IMG/VR virus record: IMGVR_UViG_3300046011_007800
Coordinates: 1 to 23,956 of that record
Strand: one strand, 5' to 3'
From: a virus
Length of the DNA: 23,956 nucleotides
Shown: in pieces, positions 16,378-23,498 of the stretch
How positions within the stretch are numbered: position 1 is the stretch's first letter
Layout: each line of letters opens with the position of its first letter
The notes under the pieces: generated by a model
Seen by the model: only the letters and a program-made list of their open reading frames with translations
Databases searched by the model: none
Told to the model about the DNA's origin: nothing
Made by a program: the position numbers and the translations under genes

Positions 16378-17664
16378 TTATGAATTAGTAGGGAAGTTTG
16401 AGCTACCGTTGATAGCATCACCAGCAGGAAGGAAACCAGAGGTGGGATCGTAAACAGGACGTGCAATCTCAGGAGCGTAGAAGTTCTGGTCGCAGAAGAT
16501 ATTCTTAAGCGTGACTAGACCCTGGCCTTCGTTGTACATGAAGATACCCCACTTCTCTGACCACTTCATCTTGAAGGTCTCGAAGTACTTGTCTTCCCAC
16601 TCATCAGCAACAATGCCTGAACCAACAATTAGAGCACCAAGTGACTTGCTATCGCAAAGAACGATATCGGTAAGCTTAGTAGCAGGATCGTAAGGCATAA
16701 AGCGTGAGGTCACAATGCGGAGACCAAACGGAAGACCAATAGGAAGCTGAGGAGCAGCTGTAATGGCATTAACGTTAAAGTCCTTAAGCGAGGCCGAGGA
16801 ACCATCGGCACCAGTACCAAGCTGACCGCGTGAATAACCCTTTGAAAGAACACCCTTAACGGCATCAGGGACACCGCTAACGTTGGCAGCTGAACCCGTG
16901 TAGTTACCAAAGAGATTGCCGCTACCGCTCTGCATGGCAAATGCACGAAGGACGGGGTCGCGGACAAACATAAGGTACGTAAGCGGATGGCAGATTAGCG
17001 TATCAGGCGTGAAACCTCTCTGGATGAGAAGGTGGTACGCGTTGAAAAGGTCATCAATGGTAAGAGTACCATTAGTCTTGAGCGTAATGTCACGACCAGT
17101 GGTGATACCAAGAGCTGACTGCTCAGGATTAAGATTGTCGAAAGCAGGAACGCTGATGTTCGTGATGTGCTTAGCGATTTCGGTCTCCTTGCGGCGAGCG
17201 AAAGCACGACCAGCCTCACGAGCAAGGTAACCAAGAAGATTCCAGTTGGAAGCCTTGATTGCCTCTTGCGTAAGGGAGATCATAACACCCCACTTGTCGA
17301 TGGCGGCCGTAGCCATACCACCGCCAGTTGTCACACGCTCTTCACGGTAACCTTCAAGCTCAGTGACCTTATGGACAGTGAAAGCTGAAAGGGCAGGAAG
17401 GCGGAACTCAGTAATACCATCCGGCGCAGGAATGGTATCAAGGAGTGGGGTAAGATTGAGCATAGGCTCCATCGGCTCCATCATAATCTCAACAATTGAG
17501 TGCTTGACCCAGGGCCCAAGCTCAGCTGACGTAATCGCGTCTTCGATTGAAAGACGTGAGTCGCTGGAGTGGTCTGAGCCAGGAAGCCAACCGTTGTTCT
17601 TGATGAGCGCTGTAAGCTCACTCTGATCAGCAATTTCTAGGTTCTTGTGCTTTAGTCTTGACAT
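16378..17664 (-). CDS. Major capsid protein (HK97 fold)
   Basis: 428 residues, ATG at 17664 after AAGGAGA. The pattern fits an HK97-fold major capsid protein: a helical N-arm (residues ~1-60), a strand pair with YREERVTTGGGMATAAIDKW (~106-125, extended-loop region), then the backbone-helix motif GVMISLTQEAIKASNWNLLG and YLAREAGRAFARRKETEIAK, the P-domain stretch LTIDDLFNAYHLLIQRGFTP, DTLICHPLTYLMFVRDP, and later strands LPFGLRIVTSRFMP and LGALIVGSGI, which are typical A-domain elements. It is followed by a strong terminator and has GC-richer codon use than most neighbours, both consistent with very high expression. No obvious long N-terminal delta domain is present, in line with a separate scaffold. 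Confidence 0.85.
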   Translation of the reverse strand: MSRLKHKNLEIADQSELTALIKNNGWLPGSDHSSDSRLSIEDAITSAELGPWVKHSIVEIMMEPMEPMLNLTPLLDTIPAPDGITEFRLPALSAFTVHKVTELEGYREERVTTGGGMATAAIDKWGVMISLTQEAIKASNWNLLGYLAREAGRAFARRKETEIAKHITNISVPAFDNLNPEQSALGITTGRDITLKTNGTLTIDDLFNAYHLLIQRGFTPDTLICHPLTYLMFVRDPVLRAFAMQSGSGNLFGNYTGSAANVSGVPDAVKGVLSKGYSRGQLGTGADGSSASLKDFNVNAITAAPQLPIGLPFGLRIVTSRFMPYDPATKLTDIVLCDSKSLGALIVGSGIVADEWEDKYFETFKMKWSEKWGIFMYNEGQGLVTLKNIFCDQNFYAPEIARPVYDPTSGFLPAGDAINGSSNFPTNS

Positions 17665-17698
17665 TTTTCGGTTCTCCTTATTGAGATTATGATTTTAA

Positions 17699-19222
17699 TT
17701 AGAGTAGGACGCGCACGATGGCAGCGAACTGACCACCGGTTGACTGATGAATTTCCGCAGGGTGACCATCATTAGCCGAACCAGGAGTACGATCAGCGAG
17801 TGACACGCCATCATAATCATGGAAAGTCTTGACAGAAGCAAGATCAGCCTTAGGTGAACGGTCAAGTGTATAGCACTTACCAACAATGTCTTCAGGGCGA
17901 TGGTAACCAGCAGGATCTGACCAGATTACGCAAATCCCAGCAACTGTTTCGCTTGCAGCAGAGCTGTCAACCGAGACACCAACTTCAGCAGGACGAGCCA
18001 CATAAGGAACAAAGTTTGAATACTTGTCATAGGCAAGATAATCACCAGGCTTGACATTACCACTCACACCAGCAAACACTGCAACGTCAACAACCTGATC
18101 ATCAGAGTCAGCATCAGGATCCGTAGCATCAGCACCAAGAAGTGCAGCAGCAGGAGTTGGTGAATAGCTGAATGTAACAACAGTACCAGCAGCAGCAAGC
18201 GTACCGGCACCACCATCTTCATACATGAAAAGAATACCAAGATCACGATCAACAAAGTAATCGCCAGTCTTCTTTAGACTGTCAGGGCTACCCTTCTCAG
18301 CCTTAAGAGTTGCAGCACTAACCGCAGCAGAACCATAAGTAATAGGATTATAAAGGTTATGCTCAATGTTCTTACGACCGAAAGCAAGAGCAACCCAGTT
18401 TTCATTTGTTACGTCAGCGTAACGAACAGGAAGAAGCCCCTTAAGTACTGAATCGAGTTCTTCACCAAGAAGCCACTGGGGATAGGCAGGAGACTCAAGC
18501 TCAGCAAGAGTAGAAATCTTGTAGCTACCAGCAAGGGTAGTAAGAGTACCGCTCTTCACAGGGGCGACAGGAAGGCGAAGAGTGTGATCCTGACCAGTCC
18601 AGAACGTTGACTTGTTCTCACGACGATAGTTCATGAAACGAAGCTTATTGGGCTGCGTACCATCACCGCCGGCCCAAGCGTAAACCACGTTAGCAGCTAC
18701 GCCGATTGGGCGAGAAATGAAAGCATCACAAGTCTCTGAAGCACCAAGAAGACCACGACGCTTAAGGGCTAAAGTGACCTCAGCAACACTATACTCAACA
18801 GCACCAGCAACAGGAAGACCAGTTGTAAGGTCTTCAATGCGCTCAGCGACATCTTTGGACGTATACTTAAGAATCTTAGTAGTATCACCGGCAGCAAGAG
18901 CAGCCTTCCAAGCAAGACGAATACCAGCAGGAACAAGACGACCTACTGTGCCATGATTGATTGAGGAAGTAGCATTGTCACCATTAAGGCTTTCACGCGT
19001 AAGAGCGACAAGCTTACCAGGCATGATAACAACCTTATCGGTAAAGACGTGACGCTGATAGTCATAAGTAAAATAGCCAGCGCCTGAATTGGTAGCGCTA
19101 CGGCTAATTGGGAGCCAAGCCGCAGCGGCAAGGTCATTCTGAGGGGCAACCGTATCGCCATGCGTAGGGGCGATAATCGGCTTACCATAATCGATATCTC
19201 TAAACTTTCTGTATGTTGCCAT
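17699..19222 (-). CDS. Virion structural protein upstream of the capsid gene, possible head decoration or fibre protein
   Basis: 507 residues, starting MATYRKFRDIDYGKPI at 19222 with AGGAGAAAATT before the ATG. Composition is rich in A, G, T, D and S with many short strands and few charged helices, typical of a beta-rich structural protein. No signal peptide or membrane segment is visible. Internal landmarks are RPIGVAANVVYAWAGGDGTQ (~190), YFVDRDLGILFMYEDGGAG (~355), the aspartate-rich DATDPDADSDDQ (~395), and a C-terminus with GGQFAAIVRVLL. It is transcribed immediately before the major capsid gene and shares that gene's GC-richer codon use, which suggests an abundant head component such as a decoration protein or capsid fibre. 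I do not recognise the family. Confidence 0.6.
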   Translation of the reverse strand: MATYRKFRDIDYGKPIIAPTHGDTVAPQNDLAAAAWLPISRSATNSGAGYFTYDYQRHVFTDKVVIMPGKLVALTRESLNGDNATSSINHGTVGRLVPAGIRLAWKAALAAGDTTKILKYTSKDVAERIEDLTTGLPVAGAVEYSVAEVTLALKRRGLLGASETCDAFISRPIGVAANVVYAWAGGDGTQPNKLRFMNYRRENKSTFWTGQDHTLRLPVAPVKSGTLTTLAGSYKISTLAELESPAYPQWLLGEELDSVLKGLLPVRYADVTNENWVALAFGRKNIEHNLYNPITYGSAAVSAATLKAEKGSPDSLKKTGDYFVDRDLGILFMYEDGGAGTLAAAGTVVTFSYSPTPAAALLGADATDPDADSDDQVVDVAVFAGVSGNVKPGDYLAYDKYSNFVPYVARPAEVGVSVDSSAASETVAGICVIWSDPAGYHRPEDIVGKCYTLDRSPKADLASVKTFHDYDGVSLADRTPGSANDGHPAEIHQSTGGQFAAIVRVLL

Positions 19223-19243
19223 AATTTTCTCCTATAATTTGGG

Positions 19244-20059
19244 TTAGACTTTCACATCTAGTGGGTTAAACTTTCCTGAAATAAAGCCAGAACGCACCTG
19301 TTGCACAAGATAGTTCTCAGCTTTATTTATATCATGATTTCGTAATTCTTTATATTTACTAGCAACTCTGCGCTCTACAGAAGTCCAGTATTCAGGTGTG
19401 GTATCCATTGCATCTTCAATGGTATTCATATCAAGCTTCTTGCCAAGCTCTTTAGGCTCAACAGAATCTTCAATAACAATCTCTTCTGGCTCTGAGCTAT
19501 CAACAATCTCAGTTGTTGTTTCTTCTACTGAATCCATTGGCCCACTCATCTCTTCGCTAACTTCCTCAACAGAGGACTCTGAAGGAATTTCCATGCCAGC
19601 AGTCTGAAGGGAAGAACCAAGTTGCCACTGCCACTTCTGATGCATATCAATACGCTCAGCTACGAAGTTTGCAACACCTTGCTCATTAGCAGCATTAGCC
19701 ATGTCAAACACATTCTTAAGCATAGCAAGCATCACCACATTCTTCTTGTAAATATCAAGAGCAAGTTCACTTGCTTCAGTGGTCATAGAGTCGTCTTTGA
19801 TTGATGCTGTCTCGACCATATAAGTAAGAGAGTGAGGGAATGAACCAAGCTTGCGGATATTTTCAGCAAGTGGGTCTACTGAGCTAGAGTAGATGTCATC
19901 ATAGATATTTCCAAATAGCTCGTGATACTGAGCAAAGTCAGGACCAGCCACATTCCAATGTGCACGATGCGCAGTAGAGTAGAGAGCAATTACATTACTA
20001 AGCAAGCCCTTAAGGGCGTCAGCTACTTGAGCTGGGCTAGTTGTCATTTCAGTTTCCAT
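19244..20059 (-). CDS. Dps/ferritin-like protein with acidic linker and C-terminal extension
   Basis: 271 residues, ATG at 20059 six bases after GGAGG. Residues ~8-155 are a Dps-type four-helix bundle: LLSNVIALYSTAHRAHWNVA, then GPDFAQYHELFGNIYDDIY, DPLAENIRKLGSFP, and near the end GVANFVAERIDMHQKWQWQL. The Dps ferroxidase positions are H34 (HWN), H46 and the D62/E66 pair (DPLAE). The aspartate usually four residues after the second histidine is glycine here (G50), and one extra residue precedes D62, so iron oxidation may be altered. Residues ~156-205 are an acidic serine/glutamate linker, and ~210-271 a helical extension not found in ordinary Dps (EYWTSVERRVASKYKELRNH). The N-terminus is not lysine-rich, unlike DNA-binding Dps. 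Its place between protease and capsid genes suggests a virion or assembly role. Confidence 0.85.
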   Translation of the reverse strand: METEMTTSPAQVADALKGLLSNVIALYSTAHRAHWNVAGPDFAQYHELFGNIYDDIYSSSVDPLAENIRKLGSFPHSLTYMVETASIKDDSMTTEASELALDIYKKNVVMLAMLKNVFDMANAANEQGVANFVAERIDMHQKWQWQLGSSLQTAGMEIPSESSVEEVSEEMSGPMDSVEETTTEIVDSSEPEEIVIEDSVEPKELGKKLDMNTIEDAMDTTPEYWTSVERRVASKYKELRNHDINKAENYLVQQVRSGFISGKFNPLDVKV

Positions 20060-20104
20060 ATTATTCCTCCAAAAGGATTAAGTTAAATTAATAATTACAC
20101 AGTG

Positions 20105-20133
20105 ATTCTAGCATAATTTCTATACTTTAGCCA
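20105..20133 (-). promoter_or_regulatory. Candidate extended -10 promoter upstream of the Dps-like gene
   Basis: The minus strand reads TATGCTAGAAT, a TGn-extended -10 (TAGAAT at 20110-20105). A poor -35 (TGGCTA, three of six matches to TTGACA) lies 17 bases upstream. It lies within the 67-base gap before the Dps-like gene, the longest gap in the head module apart from the portal/MuF junction, and would allow separate control. AT-rich DNA makes chance matches likely. Confidence 0.3.
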
Positions 20134-22877
20134 CCTATACCAGGAGAAGGATATGCACCAAGGGGAGGAGTCTCCTTCTTACTCCATACAATTGGAGCCA
20201 TAATCTTCCTAAGCTCTGAGGCCTTTTTGACAAGCACTTCCTCAGTCTTGTCGTATAGACCATCTTCGTTCATCCTAGCAATAGTAAGAATGGCTGCCGG
20301 ATCCTCCTCTGACGCATCTACACTCATGCCAGGACCATGAGTAACAGTTCCTTTGCTATGCATAGCATCAATGACTCCATATCCTTCTTTCATTTCAGCT
20401 GCGTCGTCTTGCTCACCAAGTGAACCTGAACTAACGCCAACTTCATTACCTTTGCTATCAAGGCGATAAGAAACAAAGTCACCTACAGCAAAAGTTGGCG
20501 TTGACGGAGTTGTATAAGTTTTCTCAGGAGTATAAGCATCTTCGACTGAAGACTTAACACTTTCCTCAATAGCAGTCTCAGCAACTGGCTCATTGTAAAC
20601 AAAGTCACCCATAACCCAAGGACCCTTAACTGAATCTTCAGTTCTCATACGTTCAATCTGGGCAGCTTTCGCATAAGCCCAAGTCTTGCCACCATCACCA
20701 CCCCAAAGATCCCAAGCAATGCGTCCAGCAGAAGGAAAACCTTCTTCGCCTTGGCTAAACCCAGGAGCCTTCTTGTCAACTTCATGACGTGCGAAGAAAC
20801 TCTTCATACGCATAACAGTAGAAGCAGAAAGTTCTTTCCGATTCATAAGATCTCTTGCGCGGGCGACGCCCACGGGCGTACCACCTCTTTTGAACTCTGC
20901 ACGCCACTCAAGAGCACGCTTAGCAGCTGATGCCATGCCTGGTGTTGGAACAAATCCCTCGGCTGCGTCATCGATTTCTTCAACAAATAAATCTTGAATT
21001 TCTTCACCAAACTCACTCTCATCCATCTTAGACTTACCAGCATCTTGCATACGTGCAAGCATCTTCTGGGCACGAGCCTGGATTGACTTAACCTTATCCT
21101 CAGCAAGACCCTTAACTTGAGGAGCTCTAGCAATTGCATTGCGAAGATGAGGAAGATCAACCTTACCATCTTCTCCCTTGTACGGGAGATGGCGAAGTGA
21201 ACGAGGCTTAGTTTTACCCTCTTCATCTTTCTCGCCACCTGGAGTAATATAAAAGAATGAGCTATCTGGGAGATTGTTAACGTAAGCGGTTGTCCAGACG
21301 GCATCATCAATGGTAATTGTCTTTACCATTTCAGAGAACATCTCAGCTGACATATCATCGGCTAGTTCTACATTAAAATTACTAGCAAGAAATTCCTTAA
21401 CAGAGTCTAGTAGTGACTTAGTATCAAGTTCAACCTTGGCAAGCTTTTCGTCAGCAATAGCTTTACCAGAGCGTAACTCTTCAAGCTCTGACATTACCTC
21501 TATAGGAGCAATAGATTTTGACTTAATGTATTCGTCAACAATTGAAAGGATTTCCTTCTTATTGTCTTCTGATAGTACGCTGGGCATTTCTTGCTCCTCT
21601 TGATTAGTTAGGTTAGTTTGATCTTCCATAGGTTCTGTTTTATTCGCAGAGACTAGTCCATCTGGAATAACAGCAAATCTGCAGTAACCATTTGACTCTA
21701 TGGTTTGGGAAATAATTTTACAACGATTCTCACTGGCATGAAGAGCACAATTACCACACTTAACACCAATGCTAAGATTTTCATTCTCTGGACCACTCTC
21801 ATAACCAACCCAAATACCGGGAGCCTTATCAAGGGGTCCAACTTTACTAGCAAGAGTCATTAAAGAATCTGCTAAAGCTTTCTCTTCCTCTGAAAGCTGG
21901 GTATACAGATCAACATCATCTTCTGCAATCTCGACTGGGAGCGTAGCAACTGGGCCATTGTCAAAGCTAGCCATAATCTCTGAGTCACTAATATCAGTAA
22001 CCGCATTCTTAAAACAATCAGTAACAACCATAGTAGTCTTAAAGTTTTCTAAATATTGCTGTAGAGCGTCACCACCAACCTCTTTATAATTCATTACTCT
22101 GGCATGTACGTCAGCGGGATGTGTAACATAAGCATAGCCACGATAGCGAAGACCACTTGGTACGCCATAGGCTTTAACGCCATCAATGTCATCGCCAATA
22201 TCCCATTCCATTTCATCAGTCTTGTATGATCTGCCGCTAATAGAATCGTAAAGATCATTAGGAGTCATCTCAACACTAACTGTGAGATAGCGGCCATCAA
22301 GGGTTTTCTCTACGGCTTCTGGATCTGTAACAAGTCCCTTGACAAGTACCCATCCAAGGCCCTCAAAATCCTCATCAGTCATCATTCCAGACTTGGCAAG
22401 CTTCTTCATATAGGGAGCCATAGCAACATCAGGAGCCTTAAGCATAAGGCCATCCTTGATCATTATAGAGCTAACATTATAAGCAGCTTTAGGGTTGTCT
22501 ACCCAGGTTCCACCAATGGCACGACCGACCGCGCCTACCTCTCTATTCTCAATCTTCTTACCATCAACGACAGCAACTTCCTTATGCATAGGCTTAATGG
22601 GAATGTTGTATGGATTAGTAAGTGTAGGAATTGCATCTTTCAAGTCAGATGGCATATAGATAAGATTGTTCTGAGTAGGTCTCATACCGTGAGTAACCTT
22701 TGTAAGAGTTACTAGACCAACCTTATTCTCTGCAACACCATCACTGATAAAGTATTTAAAATCAAGAAAGTGCGGGCTTTTCTTGTCCCACACTTCATGG
22801 GTAAAATCGCCCTTGACACTATTAACAAAATAGTCCTGAACAATACCTTCTTGTAATAGTCTTTTACTTATCTTCAT
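20127..22877 (-). CDS. Head maturation protease fused to scaffold and C-terminal accessory domains
   Basis: 916 residues, ATG at 22877 overlapping the MuF gene end by 14 bases. Residues ~35-265 look like a herpesvirus/HK97-type prohead protease: H98 (NIPIKPMHKE) and S201 (DGRYLTVSVEM) are the likely catalytic His and Ser, with H253 in VTHPADVHARV as possible third residue. C374, C377, C386 and C399 form a four-cysteine cluster (KCGNCALHASENRCK). Residues ~430-520 are acidic and helical, like a scaffold. About 545-612 (LRHLPYKGEDGKVDLPHLRN) and 650-745 (GVARARDLMNRKELSAS, then SAGRIAWDLWGGDGG) are two domains often seen in phage protease/scaffold polyproteins. Residues ~795-890 resemble a small SH3/Tudor-like barrel. 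It should process the capsid shell and scaffold. An internal start may release the scaffold part separately. Confidence 0.75.
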   Translation of the reverse strand: MKISKRLLQEGIVQDYFVNSVKGDFTHEVWDKKSPHFLDFKYFISDGVAENKVGLVTLTKVTHGMRPTQNNLIYMPSDLKDAIPTLTNPYNIPIKPMHKEVAVVDGKKIENREVGAVGRAIGGTWVDNPKAAYNVSSIMIKDGLMLKAPDVAMAPYMKKLAKSGMMTDEDFEGLGWVLVKGLVTDPEAVEKTLDGRYLTVSVEMTPNDLYDSISGRSYKTDEMEWDIGDDIDGVKAYGVPSGLRYRGYAYVTHPADVHARVMNYKEVGGDALQQYLENFKTTMVVTDCFKNAVTDISDSEIMASFDNGPVATLPVEIAEDDVDLYTQLSEEEKALADSLMTLASKVGPLDKAPGIWVGYESGPENENLSIGVKCGNCALHASENRCKIISQTIESNGYCRFAVIPDGLVSANKTEPMEDQTNLTNQEEQEMPSVLSEDNKKEILSIVDEYIKSKSIAPIEVMSELEELRSGKAIADEKLAKVELDTKSLLDSVKEFLASNFNVELADDMSAEMFSEMVKTITIDDAVWTTAYVNNLPDSSFFYITPGGEKDEEGKTKPRSLRHLPYKGEDGKVDLPHLRNAIARAPQVKGLAEDKVKSIQARAQKMLARMQDAGKSKMDESEFGEEIQDLFVEEIDDAAEGFVPTPGMASAAKRALEWRAEFKRGGTPVGVARARDLMNRKELSASTVMRMKSFFARHEVDKKAPGFSQGEEGFPSAGRIAWDLWGGDGGKTWAYAKAAQIERMRTEDSVKGPWVMGDFVYNEPVAETAIEESVKSSVEDAYTPEKTYTTPSTPTFAVGDFVSYRLDSKGNEVGVSSGSLGEQDDAAEMKEGYGVIDAMHSKGTVTHGPGMSVDASEEDPAAILTIARMNEDGLYDKTEEVLVKKASELRKIMAPIVWSKKETPPLGAYPSPGIGG
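21585..21599 (-). promoter_or_regulatory. Strong internal ribosome site and ATG within the protease gene
   Basis: The minus strand reads GAGGAGCAAGAAATG: a near-ideal Shine-Dalgarno six bases before an in-frame ATG (residue 431, MPSVLSEDNKKEIL). Starting here would give a 486-residue product (20127-21587) lacking the protease and cysteine parts, beginning exactly at the scaffold-like region. Nested scaffolds made this way are known (lambda Nu3 within C). The site also encodes QEEQEM, so a codon-driven coincidence is possible. Confidence 0.45.
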
Positions 22878-23376
22878 TAGCCTTCCTTATAATGACTTTG
22901 CTATTAGGATGATCAGGCGGTAAGTCATAATACTTACTATCTGAGATTTTTCTATTATCTATTATAGACTGACTACTTTGATTATATACCTGGTATGATT
23001 CTTCGCCGCTATCCTTCAGCGCATTGAAAACACCCCAGTTATAACTTCTCATTCTTTCTGTCTCATAGATAGTCATCATCCTATGACCAATAGTCTTAGC
23101 TGTGTCAGTTATAGTATTGCCTTGCCGATTGCGCATCTCAATATGTAACTTATCTATAAAAAACTTCTGAACCTTCAACTGGAATTCTATGTTGCCAGTA
23201 TGAGTCTCATTAGTTAAGTTAGAAGAGTCAGCATACTCAGAGTAGCCCTTTATGTAAGCTTTAATGCTGTTATCTTTGAGCATAATAGAGAAACGTTCAA
23301 ATGCTGCGTCAACAGTAAATTCAGGATGAATGTCATAGTCAGCATTTTCCCTTAGGTGGCCAACTAGTGCATTCAC
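22864..23376 (-). CDS. MuF-like minor head protein (may be the C-terminal part of a portal fusion)
   Basis: 170 residues if started at GTG 23376, which has GAGAGG only two bases upstream, a poor arrangement. The frame stays open upstream to a TAA formed at the A10 run (23515-23517), with no ATG, TTG or other GTG in between, so translation may enter from the portal gene by a -1 shift. The C-terminal half has the MuF/SPP1 gp7 pattern: IYETERMRSYNWGVFNALKD (TE-x-x-R-x-x-x-x-G) and LPPDHPNSKVIIRK, matching the usual PP-x-HPNCRC end but with S and V in place of the cysteines. Such proteins bind portal and DNA and are packaged in the head. It overlaps the protease gene by 14 bases. Confidence 0.65.
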   Translation of the reverse strand: MNALVGHLRENADYDIHPEFTVDAAFERFSIMLKDNSIKAYIKGYSEYADSSNLTNETHTGNIEFQLKVQKFFIDKLHIEMRNRQGNTITDTAKTIGHRMMTIYETERMRSYNWGVFNALKDSGEESYQVYNQSSQSIIDNRKISDSKYYDLPPDHPNSKVIIRKANEDK

Positions 23377-23498
23377 ATCCTCTCTGTATTCATCAAAGTC
23401 TAGAATAGTATCTGTAACTAGACTTCCCGGTCCGCTTTTAGTACCGTGCTGGTTTGATGGCCTAACAGCATTAGCATTTGCTTTACCACTAGGCAGCG

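Noticed and set aside
16916-17230. 104-codon plus-strand ORF opposite the capsid gene
   Set aside because: Arises on the antisense strand of a strongly coding region; R/S-rich product and no convincing context for a plus-strand gene.
19244-20059. The Dps-like gene as host DNA picked up by a prophage edge or a misassembly
   Set aside because: It is on the same strand, tightly spaced within the head operon and carries an extension unlike cellular Dps, so it appears to be a resident phage gene.
20843-21310. 155-codon minus-strand ORF inside the protease-scaffold gene
   Set aside because: It is a shadow in another frame of a well-supported gene; its product is rich in L, R and S with no recognisable pattern.
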